Source: Streptomyces sp. NBS 14/10
Lineage (GTDB): Bacteria > Actinomycetota > Actinomycetes > Streptomycetales > Streptomycetaceae
DNA length: 64,000 bases
Assembly: GCF_002224125.1 (NCBI RefSeq)
Contig: NZ_NCSM01000035.1
Coordinates: 252,428-316,427 of the forward strand
Reading direction: 5' to 3'
The translations under genes and the position numbers were made by a program. The notes beneath the pieces were generated by a model. The model saw only the letters and a list, made by a program, of their open reading frames with translations. It did not search any database and had not been told where the DNA came from. Every line of letters begins with the position of its first letter. Within the stretch, counting starts at the first letter, position 1. Shown here piece after piece: positions 30,172 through 40,690 of this stretch.

Positions 30172-30981
30172 TCAGTCCCGCCCGTGCCGCAGCGCCGGGT
30201 GCGCACCCGCCGCGACCAGGTCCGCGACCGCGCCCTTCGGGTCACGGCCGGTGACCAGGGACTCGCCCACCAGCACGGCGTCCGCGCCGTCGTTCGCGTA
30301 GGCGATCAGATCGTGGGGGCCGCGCACACCCGACTCCGCGATCTTCACGATGTGGTCCGGGATCTCCGGCGCGACGCGCGCGAAGTTCCCGCGGTCCACC
30401 TCGAGCGTCTTCAGGTTCCGCGCGTTGATGCCGATCACCCGCGCCCCCGCGTCGACCGCCCGCGCGGCCTCCTCCTCGTCGTGCACCTCGACCAGCGGCG
30501 TCAGCCCGATCGATTCGGCACGCTCGATGAGCGAGACCAGCGCCTCCTGGTCCAGCGCGGCGACGATGAGCAGGGCGACATCCGCGCCGTACGCCCGCGC
30601 CTCCCACAGCTGGTACGAGGTGACGATGAAGTCCTTGCGCAGCACCGGGATGTCGACCTTGGCCCGCACGGCCTCCAGGTCGGCCAGCGACCCGCCGAAC
30701 CGGCGCTGCTCCGTGAGGACGCTGATGACCGCGGCGCCGCCCGCCTCGTAGTCGGCGGCGAGCCCGGCCGGGTCGGCGATCGCGGCGAGCGCGCCCTTGG
30801 AGGGGCTGGACCGCTTGACTTCGCAGATCACCTTGACGCTGTCGCCCTTGAGCGCGGCGGCGCCGTCCTTGGCCTGGGGTGCCTTGGCGGCCCGCTCCTT
30901 GAGCTCGTCGAGGGTGACGCGCGCCTGCCGCTCCGCGAGGTCGGCACGGACTCCGTCGATGATCTCGTCGAGCACACTCAC
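30172..30981 (-). CDS. trpC: Indole-3-glycerol phosphate synthase
   Basis: Closes the indole ring from CdRP. A 269-residue TIM barrel with [15 protein letters not shown] (catalytic Lys and Glu-Lys-Ser loop), [20 protein letters not shown] (catalytic Lys), [11 protein letters not shown], and the phosphate end [11 protein letters not shown]. The start is GTG at 30979-30981, giving [15 protein letters not shown], the conserved Streptomyces N-terminus; upstream in-frame codons lack similarity. A GGAAGGGGG ribosome-binding site precedes it. Together with trpM it is presumably co-transcribed. Confidence 0.95.
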   Translation of the reverse strand: MSVLDEIIDGVRADLAERQARVTLDELKERAAKAPQAKDGAAALKGDSVKVICEVKRSSPSKGALAAIADPAGLAADYEAGGAAVISVLTEQRRFGGSLADLEAVRAKVDIPVLRKDFIVTSYQLWEARAYGADVALLIVAALDQEALVSLIERAESIGLTPLVEVHDEEEAARAVDAGARVIGINARNLKTLEVDRGNFARVAPEIPDHIVKIAESGVRGPHDLIAYANDGADAVLVGESLVTGRDPKGAVADLVAAGAHPALRHGRD

Positions 30982-31184
30982 GCGAGCGGCCCCCTTCCGG
31001 ACGGGGATGGAGCTTCTGATCACTACTGGCGCAGCGCGCGTCCTCTGGGGGACGAGCACTTCACCAGGCACTGCGATGGTATCTGGCGGAGAACCGAGGT
31101 CTCGCATCCGGTTGACGCGGACCTGCACAATCCGCCGCGATAAACCCGATACGGAACCAACGGGTACCCCCATCAAATCAACGG

Positions 31185-31712
31185 TCACGGTGTGAGGAAA
31201 CTTCCGAAGGGGAAGTTCCGGATAACCGTGAAACCGAGAACCACCCCGCCGAGCACCCACCCGTGTACGGCCCGCAGCGGGACCACCGGCCCCGCCGCCC
31301 CCACCGTCCGCCGCCCCCGTACGCAGGCCACGAACCACCGCAGCCACACCACGGCGAACCCGAGGTAGCCGAGGACGGCCAGCGCATTGGCCCCGAGCGC
31401 GGTGAACGGTTCGCCGTGAGCGATCGCGTACGCGCTGCGCAGCCCGCCGCAGCCGGGGCAGTACACGCCGGTGATCCGCAGCAGCGGGCAGGCGGGGTAG
31501 TGGCCCGGTTCATTGGGGTCGACGAGTCCGACGAAGGCGAAGGCGGCCACGACCGCCACGAGCGCGCCCACAGGAGCGCCCAGCCAACGCACCAGCCCGA
31601 CCCCACGGCCACCGACCCCACGGCCGACGCCCCCGCGGCCACCGGCACCACAGCCGCCGACCCCACGTCCGTCCCCCGGAACGTCCGTCGGCGCAGGTGT
31701 TTCCTCGGTCAC
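31185..31712 (-). CDS. DUF2752 membrane protein
   Basis: A 175-residue protein with a Gly-rich N-terminus and two to three hydrophobic helices. The landmark is [22 protein letters not shown] near 77-98 (core [19 protein letters not shown]), the defining Cys-rich DUF2752 motif. Function unknown. It sits in the trp cluster between HGxxPAAW and trpC, an arrangement shared by many Streptomyces. The upstream gene is 150 bp away. Confidence 0.85.
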   Translation of the reverse strand: MTEETPAPTDVPGDGRGVGGCGAGGRGGVGRGVGGRGVGLVRWLGAPVGALVAVVAAFAFVGLVDPNEPGHYPACPLLRITGVYCPGCGGLRSAYAIAHGEPFTALGANALAVLGYLGFAVVWLRWFVACVRGRRTVGAAGPVVPLRAVHGWVLGGVVLGFTVIRNFPFGSFLTP

Positions 31713-31863
31713 ATCGCCGAGTCTCCCCGCGGATACACGAAGGCGCAGCTCAGGGTCCGCGTATCTGCCTCCGTACGGCGCTACGACCGTACGGCCGTAG
31801 CGCCCGGACCCCGCGCCGCACCTCGGAACAGACCTGCCGGGTCGCCCCCGACCCGGCCTCGGC

Positions 31864-32112
31864 CTACTGCTGGGTCTGCGCCTGCGGCTGGGCCGCCCGC
31901 TGCGCCTGCGGCTGCCGCTTCGGCGTCATGCCGAGACCGGCCGCGCGCATCGCCAGGCCGACGACGCCGCCGAGGGCCACCACGACCATGCCCGCCCAGA
32001 AGCCGATCGGGTTGGCCAGCACGACAAACGCACCGGCGACACAGAAGCCGATGAAGGCGATGGTGACGCCGGTCCAGGCGGCCGGGGTGTGTCCGTGGTT
32101 GTTACCCGCCAT
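31864..32112 (-). CDS. HGxxPAAW-family small membrane protein
   Basis: An 82-residue protein beginning MAGNNHGHTPAAWTGVTIAF, the motif that names the family. Two hydrophobic helices follow (GVTIAFIGFCVAGAFVVLAN and WAGMVVVALGGVVGLAMRAA) and a Gln-rich tail. Function unknown; conserved in the Streptomyces trp cluster. The ATG at 32110-32112 keeps the HGxxPAAW motif at the N-terminus. Confidence 0.88.
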   Translation of the reverse strand: MAGNNHGHTPAAWTGVTIAFIGFCVAGAFVVLANPIGFWAGMVVVALGGVVGLAMRAAGLGMTPKRQPQAQRAAQPQAQTQQ

Positions 32113-32222
32113 GAATACTCCTCGTTGCTCTACTGCCCCCGGGTTCCGGGCGCGCGGGGCGAACGCTCCCACGTCATTGTCCCCGACGCGCGCAAATGTC
32201 TTGAGCGGGGGGTCCTAACCGC

Positions 32223-32912
32223 TCAGGCCTCGCGGCCCGCCGACCGCTCCGTCGGATCCTCGCCCCGGTCAAGCGCCTTCCACAGCTCCTCGGGCCGCTC
32301 CGGATCCCCCGCGGCCCCACCGCGCCGCGCCCGCGCGACCGGGCCGCGGCTCGCCTTGCCGTCTCCCGCGCGCTCGTACCGGCCGGACATGGCGGGCCAG
32401 TGGCGGCCGTAGCCCAGCGCGAGCACCCCGGCGAGCAGCAGCAGGAGCCCGCCCACCATGGCGACCCAGGGCCACGGGGTGTACGCGACGTCGTGGATGG
32501 CGCTGTCGGCCAGGCCGGTCGCCCGGGACGCCTTCTCCTCGAGCGCCGCCTTGTCGGACGCGCCGAGCACCGCGCTGACCACGATGCCCGCCCCGCTGAG
32601 GGCCAGCAGTCCGGAGACGACCCAGCGCCCGACGCGGTTGACGGCGAACACCGCGACGAGCGCGGCGAGGCCGACGACCGCCAGCGCTCCGGGCAGCCCG
32701 GTGATGTCGTCACCGTTGGCATGCTGCGGCAGAGTGCCCTTGGCGACCGCCGCCGTGCCCTTGGCCCAGGTGCGGCTGGTGGCCAGCAGCACGAGCGCGG
32801 CGCCGAGCGCGCCGGACAGCAGGGCGACGCCGAGGCTGCGTCTACGGCCGCGCGCGGCTGAGGCGGTGGGCTCGTGATGGGCCCGGGGCTGGGGTACGGC
32901 TGCTGCACTCAC
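32223..32912 (-). CDS. Trp-operon-associated membrane protein (TIGR02234-type)
   Basis: A 229-residue protein with four predicted helices (about 24-45, 73-92, 98-117, 155-175), the last followed by a charged Arg-rich tail. GVALLSGALGAALVLLATSRTW at the start and YTPWPWVAMVGGLLLLLAGV in the fourth helix are typical of the tryptophan-operon-associated membrane family. Start GTG at 32910-32912. Its place just after trpE is conserved, hence the family name; no function is established. Confidence 0.85.
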   Translation of the reverse strand: MSAAAVPQPRAHHEPTASAARGRRRSLGVALLSGALGAALVLLATSRTWAKGTAAVAKGTLPQHANGDDITGLPGALAVVGLAALVAVFAVNRVGRWVVSGLLALSGAGIVVSAVLGASDKAALEEKASRATGLADSAIHDVAYTPWPWVAMVGGLLLLLAGVLALGYGRHWPAMSGRYERAGDGKASRGPVARARRGGAAGDPERPEELWKALDRGEDPTERSAGREA

Positions 32913-32991
32913 GCGTACCACTATCCCCCACGGGTCGGACAGCCCCGCCGCGGGGATACGGTTTGCCTGATTCGACGCCGAAAACCCGGGT

Positions 32992-34506
32992 TCAGCCCCG
33001 CTCCAGCCGCCCCGCCGTATGCACGGCCCGCAGCACCGCCGCCGCCTTGTTCCGGCACTCCGCGTCCTCCGCCACCGGGTCGGAGTCGGCGACGATGCCC
33101 GCACCGGCCTGGACGTACGCGGTCCCGTCCCGCAGCAGCGCCGTACGGATGGCGATCGCGGTGTCGGAGTCGCCGGCGAAGTCGAGGTACCCGACACACC
33201 CCCCGTACAGGCCGCGGCGGCTGGGCTCGAGCTCCTCGATGATCTGCATGGCGCGCGGCTTGGGGGCGCCGGAGAGGGTGCCGGCGGGGAAGCAGGCGGT
33301 GAGCACGTCGAAGGCCGTACGGCCCTCGGCGAGCCGGCCGGTCACGGTGGAGACGATGTGCATGACGTGGCTGTAGCGCTCGATCGACATGAAGTCGACG
33401 ACCTCGACGCTGCCGGGCTCGCAGACCCGGCCGAGGTCATTGCGGCCGAGGTCGACGAGCATCAGGTGCTCGGCGCGCTCCTTGGGGTCGGCGAGGAGTT
33501 CGTCGCCGAGGGCGGCGTCCTCCTGCGGGGTGGCGCCACGGGGGCGCGTACCGGCGATCGGGTGCACCATCGCCCGCCCGTCCTCGACCTTGACCAGCGC
33601 CTCCGGGCTCGATCCCACGACGTCGAACCCGTCGAAGCGGAAGAGGTACATATACGGGCTCGGGTTGGTGGCCCGCAGCACGCGGTAGACGTCCAGGGCG
33701 CTCGCCGCACAGGGCGTCTCGAACCGCTGGGAGGGCACCACCTGGAAGGCCTCGCCCGCGCGGATGCGCTCCTTGATGTCCTCCACGGCCGCCATGAAGT
33801 CCGGCCCGCCCCACAGGGCGGTGTACTCGGGGAGCTCGGAGGCCGGCAGGGCGGTGGGGTCCGTGGGGACGGGGCGGGCCAGGTCGGCGGCCATCGCGTC
33901 AAGCCGCGCCACGGCGTCCGCGTAGGCCTCGTCGACGCCCGTGGCGAGGTCGTTGTGGTTGATCGCGTTGGCGATCAACAGGACCGTGCCGTCCCAGTGG
34001 TCGAGCACGGCGAGATCCGAGGTGAGCAGCATGGTCAGCTCGGGCAGCCGCAGATCGTCCCGGCCGCTCTCGCCGATCTTCTCCAGGCGGCGCACGATGT
34101 CGTAGCCGAGGTAGCCGACCATGCCGCCGGTGAACGGCGGCAGATGGACAAGACCGCCGAGGTCGCGGGGTGTGTGCAACGTCTCGATGGTCGCGCGCAG
34201 CGCCTGCAGCGGATCGCCCTCGGTGGGGACGCCGACGGGCGGGGTGCCCAGCCAGTGCGCCTGGCCGTCACGCTCGGTGAGGGTGGCGGCGCTGCGTACC
34301 CCGATGAAGGAGTAGCGGGACCAGGACCGGCCGTTCTCGGCGGACTCCAGGAGGAAGGTGCCGGAGCGCTCGGCGGCGAGCTTGCGGTACAGGCCGACCG
34401 GGGTGTCGCCGTCCGCGAGCAGCCGCCGGGTGACGGGGATGACGCGGCGGTCGGCCGCCAGCTTGCGGAAGGTCTCGAGGTCCATCGTGTGCGCACCCTG
34501 GGTCAT
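32992..34506 (-). CDS. trpE: Anthranilate synthase component I
   Basis: First committed enzyme of tryptophan synthesis, making anthranilate from chorismate with a TrpG partner not in this window. 504 residues. The feedback Trp-binding element appears as [19 protein letters not shown]; the catalytic half shows [46 protein letters not shown] and [20 protein letters not shown] in normal order. ATG at 34504-34506 is 11 bp after the hisI stop; an ATG seven codons later is an alternative. It is a stand-alone trpE, not a trpEG fusion. Confidence 0.96.
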   Translation of the reverse strand: MTQGAHTMDLETFRKLAADRRVIPVTRRLLADGDTPVGLYRKLAAERSGTFLLESAENGRSWSRYSFIGVRSAATLTERDGQAHWLGTPPVGVPTEGDPLQALRATIETLHTPRDLGGLVHLPPFTGGMVGYLGYDIVRRLEKIGESGRDDLRLPELTMLLTSDLAVLDHWDGTVLLIANAINHNDLATGVDEAYADAVARLDAMAADLARPVPTDPTALPASELPEYTALWGGPDFMAAVEDIKERIRAGEAFQVVPSQRFETPCAASALDVYRVLRATNPSPYMYLFRFDGFDVVGSSPEALVKVEDGRAMVHPIAGTRPRGATPQEDAALGDELLADPKERAEHLMLVDLGRNDLGRVCEPGSVEVVDFMSIERYSHVMHIVSTVTGRLAEGRTAFDVLTACFPAGTLSGAPKPRAMQIIEELEPSRRGLYGGCVGYLDFAGDSDTAIAIRTALLRDGTAYVQAGAGIVADSDPVAEDAECRNKAAAVLRAVHTAGRLERG

Positions 34507-34517
34507 GGCTGGCGAGC

Positions 34518-34883
34518 CTACTGGCCGAGCGGCAGGACGTCGGAATCGAAGCAGGTGCGGTCGCCGGTGTGGCAGGCCGCGCCGACCTGGTCGACCTTCA
34601 CCAGGACGGTGTCGGCGTCGCAGTCGAGGGCCACGGATTTGACCAGCTGTATGTGGCCGGAGGTGTCGCCCTTGACCCAGTACTCCTGGCGGCTGCGGCT
34701 CCAGTAGGTGGCCCGGCCGGTGGTGAGGGTTCGGTGCAGCGCCTCGTCGTCCATCCAGCCGAGCATCAGCACCTCGCCGGTGTCGTACTGCTGGGCGATG
34801 GCGGGGACCAGGCCGTCGGCGTTGCGCTTGAGGCGGGCGGCGAGGGCCTGGTCGAGGGCGGAGGGGCGGTCGGAGCCGGTCAT
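34518..34883 (-). CDS. hisI: Phosphoribosyl-AMP cyclohydrolase
   Basis: Third step of histidine synthesis: opens the purine ring of PR-AMP. A 121-residue single-domain HisI without HisE. Metal ligands lie in [16 protein letters not shown] (DCDAD) and the cysteines in [29 protein letters not shown] is the substrate-binding stretch. It is the first gene of the minus-strand hisI-trpE run, so a his gene leads the trp cluster. ATG at 34881-34883. Confidence 0.95.
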   Translation of the reverse strand: MTGSDRPSALDQALAARLKRNADGLVPAIAQQYDTGEVLMLGWMDDEALHRTLTTGRATYWSRSRQEYWVKGDTSGHIQLVKSVALDCDADTVLVKVDQVGAACHTGDRTCFDSDVLPLGQ

Positions 34884-35036
34884 GCGACCATTCTGCACTC
34901 CCCCGCCGGGGACAGATTCCGCACTCCCCGAGGCAGGAGGCAAGGGGTAGGAGGCAGGGGTAGGGATGGGGCCGAAGTCGGGTCCGCCACGGAGCCCGAT
35001 GGCTCGGTTGTCGGTGGGATGGGGCATGCTTCGGGC

Positions 35037-36059
35037 ATGACGTTTCCGCCGTCGCCGAACGACTCCAACCGGTCTGGAAACGGCGGGGGGTTCGGGCCGC
35101 CGCCGGAGCAAGGTTTCGGGCCACCGCCCGAGCAGAGCTCGGGACAGGGCTTCGGGCCGCCTCCGGAGCAGGGTTTCGGGCCGCCCGCGCAGCCGGGCCT
35201 GCCCGCACCGCAGGGCCAGCTGCCGCCGTCGGGCGGCTTCGGACCGCCCACCGGCGCGCTGCCTCCTGGCGCACCGGCTGCCGGTCCGCTGCCCTCCGGG
35301 CCGCTTCCGCCGGGCGCGCTCCCGCCCGGCGCCTTCGCCCCCGGCCCGCTGCCGCCCCCGCCGCCGCACCCTGGTTCGGGCGGGGGCAGGACCGCGGCGA
35401 TAGCCATCGCCGCGGTGGTGGCGGGCGCGCTGGTCATCGGCGGGATTCTCATCGGCACCCGCGACGACGGCGACAAGAGCGAGGCATCCGGCAAGGAGAC
35501 GGCACCCGCTTCGGCCGACGCGAAGTCGTCGGGCTCCCCCTCGGCCTCGGCTTCCCCGTCGGACTCCGCCTCCCCCTCCGAGGGAGCGTCCGGCTCGGCG
35601 GACCCCGGACAGGGCGCGCCGCTGGGCGGCGGCAGCGACGCCTCCGACGGCGGTACGTCCCCCTCGGCCTCCGAGTCGGCAGGCCCCGGCGACCTGGTGC
35701 CGTACGCGGTGCTCAAGCCTGGCGAGTGCTTCGACCACCCCGCGCTGGACAGCAGCGTGACGAAGATCGAGAAGCGCGGGTGCAGCAGTCCGCACGACGG
35801 TGAGGTGGTCGCCAACGAGACGCTGACCGGGGACTTCTCCACCGAGAAGGCCATTCAGGACAAGGCGCTCTCGCTGTGCGAGACGGATGCCAAGAAGCGG
35901 CTGAAGTCCATACCGAACGACGGCCGGATGTATTACTACTACGCGCTCTATCCGGCGCTGGCCACCTACCGGATCCGGGGCGAGGACCAGGTCTCCTGCG
36001 CGCTGACGCTCAGTTCAGGCCCGGGTGGCAAGAAGCTGAGCAAGCCGCTTCCGGGGTGA
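35037..36059 (+). CDS. Membrane-anchored septum-formation-domain protein
   Basis: A 340-residue protein with three parts. Residues 1-115 are Pro/Gly-rich with FGPPPEQ repeats; 119-141 is one membrane helix; 150-225 is a Ser/Ala/Pro linker; and the C-terminus is a globular domain with [30 protein letters not shown] and LCETDAKKR, matching the Septum_form (PF13845-type) extracellular domain. Three or four Cys probably form disulfides. Start ATG at 35037. It is divergent from hisI. Function unknown; a link to cell-wall or septum is only suggested by the domain name. Confidence 0.82.
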   Translation: MTFPPSPNDSNRSGNGGGFGPPPEQGFGPPPEQSSGQGFGPPPEQGFGPPAQPGLPAPQGQLPPSGGFGPPTGALPPGAPAAGPLPSGPLPPGALPPGAFAPGPLPPPPPHPGSGGGRTAAIAIAAVVAGALVIGGILIGTRDDGDKSEASGKETAPASADAKSSGSPSASASPSDSASPSEGASGSADPGQGAPLGGGSDASDGGTSPSASESAGPGDLVPYAVLKPGECFDHPALDSSVTKIEKRGCSSPHDGEVVANETLTGDFSTEKAIQDKALSLCETDAKKRLKSIPNDGRMYYYYALYPALATYRIRGEDQVSCALTLSSGPGGKKLSKPLPG

Positions 36060-36159
36060 CGGGGCGCAAGACTGACGGGACGCAAGGGGGGATCGCGGCC
36101 CGAGGGTGATGGCCCGGCGCCGGTGGCGGGGGCCGGACGGCGGTCGTAGGGTGGGCGGT

Positions 36160-36792
36160 ATGTCCACTCACGCGAGGCGCGAACGGCTGCTGCTGGCCGA
36201 CCTGTTGGAGACCGCCGGCTCCGATGCCCCGACGCTGTGCGAGGGCTGGACCACTCATGACCTGGCCGCCCATCTGGTGGTCCGGGAGCGCCGCGCGGAC
36301 GCGGCCGCCGGTCTGGTGCTCAAGCCGCTGGCCGGGCGGTTGGAGCGGGTCCAGGCGGAGTTCGCCGCGAAGCCGCACGAGGAGCTGATCCGGCTCTTCC
36401 GCGAGGGCCCGCCGCGGATGTCGCCGTTCGCCGTCAAGCAGGTGGACGAGGCGGCCAACACCGTCGAGTTCTACGTCCACGCCGAGGACGTCCGCCGGGC
36501 CAAGCCGGACTGGCAGCCGCGCGAGATCGACCCGGTCTTCGCCGACGCGCTGTGGTCCCGGATCGAGCGGATCGCCAAGACGGTCGGCCGCAAGTCCCCG
36601 GTCGGTCTGGTCCTGCGCCGCCCGGACGGCCGTACGGCGGTGGCGCACCGCGGCACCCCGGTGGTCACGGTCACCGCGGAACCGGGCGAGCTGGCGATGT
36701 TTCTGTTCGGCCGCCAGGACGCCGCCCGGGTCGAGTTGGAGGGCGACAAGGAGGCGGTGGCCAAGCTCCAGGCCGCCAAGCTCGGCATCTGA
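36160..36792 (+). CDS. TIGR03085-family DinB-like protein
   Basis: A 210-residue DinB/mycothiol-maleylpyruvate isomerase-like four-helix-bundle protein. TLCEGWTTHDLAAHLVVRERR carries the first conserved His of the metal site; VDEAANTVEFYVHAEDVRRAK carries the second His. The C-terminal SCP-2-like part ends VELEGDKEAVAKLQAAKLGI. Substrate unknown; related proteins in actinobacteria use mycothiol. Start ATG at 36160-36162. It converges with leuA. Confidence 0.85.
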   Translation: MSTHARRERLLLADLLETAGSDAPTLCEGWTTHDLAAHLVVRERRADAAAGLVLKPLAGRLERVQAEFAAKPHEELIRLFREGPPRMSPFAVKQVDEAANTVEFYVHAEDVRRAKPDWQPREIDPVFADALWSRIERIAKTVGRKSPVGLVLRRPDGRTAVAHRGTPVVTVTAEPGELAMFLFGRQDAARVELEGDKEAVAKLQAAKLGI

Positions 36793-36886
36793 GCCGACGT
36801 CCTGACGCTGTGCCCTGACTCGGTGTCCAACCGAGCACCGGCGCACCGCCCCCTCACCGCATCAGCCCTTCACCTCACCCCGGCCG

Positions 36887-38707
36887 TCACAACACCCACA
36901 CCCGCGCCCGGTTCACGGCGGCCAGCACGGCGCGCACCGAGGCGGTGAGCACGGAGGTGTCCTGACCCGCGCCCCACCGCGTGCTGTCACCGACGCGGCA
37001 TTCGGCATAGGCCATGGCGGGGCTGCCGGGTCCGGCGGCGGTCGCGTGCTCGGCGTAGTGGAGGATGTCGACGGCGATCCCGGCACCGGCCAGGGCGTCG
37101 GTGAAGGCGGACAGCGGCCCGTTGCCCGTGCCCTCGTATTCGCGCTTGTCGTCGCCCGTGCGCAGCTCGCAGACGAAGCGGTGCCGGCCGGGGCCGGTCT
37201 CCTCGGTCGTCCATGACCCGAGGGTGACCGGGCCGTCGTCGTGACCGGGGACGAGATACGACGTACGGAACAGCTCCCACAGCTCCTCGGCCGCGGCCTC
37301 CCGGCCGCTGTCGTCGGTGGCGGCCTGCACGATACGGGAGAAGTCGGCGCGCAGCCGCTTGGGCAGGTCCAGGCCGTAGTGCGCCTGGAGCAGATGGGCG
37401 ATACCGCCCTTGCCGGACTGGCTGTTGACGCGGATGACGGCCTCATAGCTGCGCCCCACGTCGGCCGGGTCGATCGGCAGATACGGCACCGCCCACGGCG
37501 CCTGACCCTCCGGCACCCCGGACTCGGCGGCCCGCCGGGCGTGCTCTGCCAGCCCCTTGCTGATGGCGTCCTGGTGGGTGCCGGAGAAGGCCGTATAGAC
37601 CAGCTCGCCGCCGTAGGGGTGGCGGGGGTGGACCGGCAGCCGGTTGCAGTGCTCGACGGTGTCGCGGATCGCGTCGATATCGGAGAAGTCGATCATCGGG
37701 TCCACCCCCTGGGCGTAGAGGTTCAGGGCGAGCGTGACCAGGTCCACATTGCCCGTCCGCTCGCCGTTGCCGAACAGACAGCCCTCGACCCGCTGAGCGC
37801 CCGCCAGCACGGCCAGCTCCGCGCAGGCGACCCCGGTGCCCCGGTCGTTGTGCGGATGCACGGAGAGGACGACGTCCGAGCGCCGCTCCAGGTGGCGGTG
37901 CATGTACTCGATCTGGTCGGCGTACACATTGGGGGTGGCGCATTCGACGGTGGCGGGCAGGTTGTGGATCACCGGCCGCTCGGGGCAGGCGTCCCACAGC
38001 TCGGTGAGGCCGTTGCAGACCTCCAGTACGAAGTCGGGTTCGGTGAGGTTGAAGACCTCCGGGGAGAACTGGAACCGGATGTTCTCGGGGCGCGCCTCGG
38101 CGAGCCGGGCCAGATGCCCGGCGGCGTCCCGGATCATCCCGTACACCTCGTCGCGGCCGCGGCCGAGCACCACCTCGCGCCAGACGGGGGCGGTGGCGGT
38201 GTACAGATGCACCACCGAGCGGGGCAGGCCCTCGATGGCGGCGTACGTCCGCTCGATCAGATCGCGGCGGGCCGGCGTGAAGACCACCACGGTCACATCG
38301 GCGGGGACCGCGTCGCTCTCCGCGAGGTGGCGTACGAAGTCGAAGTCGGTCTGGCTCGCGGAGGGGTAGCCGACCTCGATCTCCTTGAAGCCCATCGCGA
38401 CCAGGAGGTCGAACATCCGGCGCTTGCGCGGGGTGTCCATCGGCTCGGCCAGGGCCTGGTTGCCGTCGCGCAGATCCACCGGCACCCACAGCGGCGCCCG
38501 TTCGATCCGGCGCCCCGGCCAGGTACGGTCGCCGGTCAGCGGTACCGCGACCCTGTCGTACACGGACCGGTAGCGGTGGTGCGGCATGGCGCTGGGGCGC
38601 TGCGGGTTCCAGGAGGGGGCGTCGGCGGGGAGGGGCCCGTGCGGGGTGCGGAGCGCCGGGGGCGCGGGGGTGTTGTGCTGGGTGGGCTCGTCGTACTGAA
38701 CAGCCAT
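36887..38707 (-). CDS. leuA: 2-Isopropylmalate synthase
   Basis: First committed step of leucine synthesis, joining acetyl-CoA and 2-oxoisovalerate. The 606-residue length fits the long actinobacterial form. The barrel has [20 protein letters not shown] (Arg-Asp and metal ligand) and the metal site [36 protein letters not shown] follows. The C-terminal LeuA dimer domain, which senses leucine, ends near [11 protein letters not shown] at 38705-38707. Expression appears to be controlled by a leader peptide and hairpin directly upstream. It stands between the trp and his blocks. Confidence 0.95.
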   Translation of the reverse strand: MAVQYDEPTQHNTPAPPALRTPHGPLPADAPSWNPQRPSAMPHHRYRSVYDRVAVPLTGDRTWPGRRIERAPLWVPVDLRDGNQALAEPMDTPRKRRMFDLLVAMGFKEIEVGYPSASQTDFDFVRHLAESDAVPADVTVVVFTPARRDLIERTYAAIEGLPRSVVHLYTATAPVWREVVLGRGRDEVYGMIRDAAGHLARLAEARPENIRFQFSPEVFNLTEPDFVLEVCNGLTELWDACPERPVIHNLPATVECATPNVYADQIEYMHRHLERRSDVVLSVHPHNDRGTGVACAELAVLAGAQRVEGCLFGNGERTGNVDLVTLALNLYAQGVDPMIDFSDIDAIRDTVEHCNRLPVHPRHPYGGELVYTAFSGTHQDAISKGLAEHARRAAESGVPEGQAPWAVPYLPIDPADVGRSYEAVIRVNSQSGKGGIAHLLQAHYGLDLPKRLRADFSRIVQAATDDSGREAAAEELWELFRTSYLVPGHDDGPVTLGSWTTEETGPGRHRFVCELRTGDDKREYEGTGNGPLSAFTDALAGAGIAVDILHYAEHATAAGPGSPAMAYAECRVGDSTRWGAGQDTSVLTASVRAVLAAVNRARVWVL

Positions 38708-38758
38708 GAGGCCGGGATTTCCTTCGCTCGATCGGGGTCGACCGGCAGGCACGGCACT

Positions 38759-38796
38759 CCGCGGCGGGGTGCCGGTCCGGTCAGGCCCCGCCGCGG
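38759..38796 (-). promoter_or_regulatory. leuA attenuator hairpin
   Basis: A perfect 11-bp stem (arms 38759-38769 and 38786-38796) with a 16-nt loop overlaps the last codons of the Leu-rich leader peptide. Ribosome stalling on the four Leu codons would change which structure forms. This is the standard layout of ribosome-mediated attenuation. Confidence 0.75.
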
Positions 38797-38828
38797 CAGC
38801 CGAGAAGAAGGAGTCCGCGCAGCGACAT
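38781..38828 (-). CDS. leuA leader peptide ([15 protein letters not shown])
   Basis: A 15-codon reading frame upstream of leuA encodes [15 protein letters not shown], with four Leu codons in a row (CTC CTT CTT CTC) and one more before them. It stops 74 bp before the leuA ATG and its 3' codons form the left arm of the attenuator stem on the transcript. Leucine-rich leaders of this kind precede leuA in other Streptomyces. Too short for normal gene finding. Confidence 0.85.
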   Translation of the reverse strand: MSLRGLLLLGCRGGA

Positions 38829-38853
38829 GCGGGATAGGCTAGCCACACGTCAG

Positions 38854-38899
38854 GTCCTCAGACAAGCTGAGGACTTACTCGAGGACCCGCTCGAGGACC
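38854..38899. promoter_or_regulatory. Operator-like repeats between leuA and the GntR gene
   Basis: A perfect 8-bp inverted repeat, GTCCTCAG with a 5-nt spacer and CTGAGGAC (38854-38874), is followed by two direct copies of CTCGAGGACC (38878-38887 and 38890-38899), 12 nt apart. All share the GAGGAC core. They lie just before the GntR start and in the leuA promoter region, so self-binding by the regulator is likely. Confidence 0.6.
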
Positions 38900-38921
38900 T
38901 GCTCCCTGAAAGGTGAACCGG

Positions 38922-39653
<732 letters not shown>

Positions 39654-39672
39654 GCGACTTCGTATCAGCGAT

Positions 39673-40530
39673 CGAACCCCGCTGACGAATTGAGGCTGAC
39701 TTTGCCCGGCCGCAGCCGGAGTGATGTCATCCGATTCAAGTAGCATGCGTTTCTATTCGCGATGTGGTGCGGCGGGCCAGGGGAGCGACGGCCGCAGCAC
39801 CGGACGCGCTGATGTCCTCTTCGGGAGGTAACGGGGAAATGTCGTTCGACAGCGAGTGGTCTCAGCTCAAGGCGACGCGGCCGAGCAGCAGAGCGCCCAT
39901 GATCGCGGCCTCGTTGCCACACCGGGACGGCTCGGCCGTCAGCGTTTCCGAGATATCCAAGATAGTGAAGTAGCGGAAACGGGGAAATGACGATGGGGAC
40001 TCTCACTTACACGGATCTCGTCGGGGCCAATCTGGGAAAGCTCAGTACCGCGGTCACGGACTGGAAGTCCGTTGCCGATGGTTTGAAGAGGCTGATGAGC
40101 GATGCGCGTTCGGGCCTGCTGAAGAAGTCGGAGGGGGCGCGGTGGGCTGGGCTCAACGCGACCGTCACGCATGAATTCGTCCGCAAGACCACGAAAGAGT
40201 TCGAGGACCTGTACAAAGAGGCCAGCAGCATCTACGCCATCCTGGACGACGCGCATTCCCAGCTGACTACGATTCAGTCCAAAGTCAAGTGGCTCGTCGC
40301 AAGGGCGCAGGAAGACGGGTTCACGGTCTCCGACAACTCCGACGGCACCGTGAGTTTCGATGAGTCCGGGGATGGCGGGTCGCGGTGGTCACTGGACTCC
40401 CCGATGTCGTACTCCGAAGCCGTCAATCAAGAAATTCGCCGGGCCGTCACGACCGACCTTCTGGCCCAGCGCGCACTGGCCAAGATCCACGGCGGAGACC
40501 CGTCCGACGCGGGCCACGCCCAGTACCACT
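39673..40530 (+). repeat. Tandem duplication, unit 1 (truncated)
   Basis: The segment is repeated with an offset of 1018 bp at its start (unit 2 at 40691-41898). It begins with a GCTGACGAAT-containing leader and includes a promoter-like segment and both WXG-like genes. Unit 1 lacks about 354 bp inside the first gene. Outside the lesions, the upstream leader differs at only a few positions. Confidence 0.85.
39839..39973 (+). pseudogene. Deleted copy of the WXG-partner protein gene
   Basis: A 44-codon frame starting MSFDSEWSQLKA and ending VSVSEISKIVK, the same two ends as the 162-residue protein encoded at 40857-41345. Relative to that copy it lacks one base near 39873, which shifts the frame, and 353 bp at the junction 39900/39901. 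Together they total 354 nt, so the last 20 codons are back in frame, while TRPSSRAPM between them is out of frame. Probably non-functional. Confidence 0.85.
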
Positions 40531-40547
40531 CTCTGCTGGACGTATAA
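39987..40547 (+). CDS. WXG/ESX-like helical protein, copy 1
   Basis: A 186-residue, largely helical protein with a WxG-type turn (ARWAGLNATVTHEF near 51) and FVRKTTKEFEDLYKEASSIY, features of WXG100-like domains found in type VII secretion substrates and in large Streptomyces proteins with toxin-like or structural C-termini. The end, MSYSEAVNQEIRRAVTTDL, resembles the segment that in long relatives leads to another domain, so this copy looks like a truncated N-terminal module. ATG at 39987. It follows the small gene by 13 bp, as does copy 2. No ESX core gene lies in this window, so secretion is not shown. Confidence 0.7.
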   Translation: MTMGTLTYTDLVGANLGKLSTAVTDWKSVADGLKRLMSDARSGLLKKSEGARWAGLNATVTHEFVRKTTKEFEDLYKEASSIYAILDDAHSQLTTIQSKVKWLVARAQEDGFTVSDNSDGTVSFDESGDGGSRWSLDSPMSYSEAVNQEIRRAVTTDLLAQRALAKIHGGDPSDAGHAQYHSLLDV

Positions 40548-40690
40548 CCGGGCGCTCGCCGACCGGATGGTAAAGAGGGACCTTCGCAGTCTCCGAGCCC
40601 GTGGAACCCGGCGCAGCCGCGGCGTCACGCGACAGCCCGTCCCGCACCGGCCAAGAACATTACGGGCGAACCGCCGGATCGATCAGCAAG

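Noticed and set aside
30982..31184. Trp-codon leader peptide before trpC
   Set aside because: No short frame with consecutive Trp codons was found on the minus strand, so attenuation of trpC is not supported here.
32992..35274. Apparent hisI-trpE fusion protein in one open frame
   Set aside because: HisI is encoded in a different frame and stops at 34518. The upstream part of the trpE frame has no HisI or other similarity. They are two genes.
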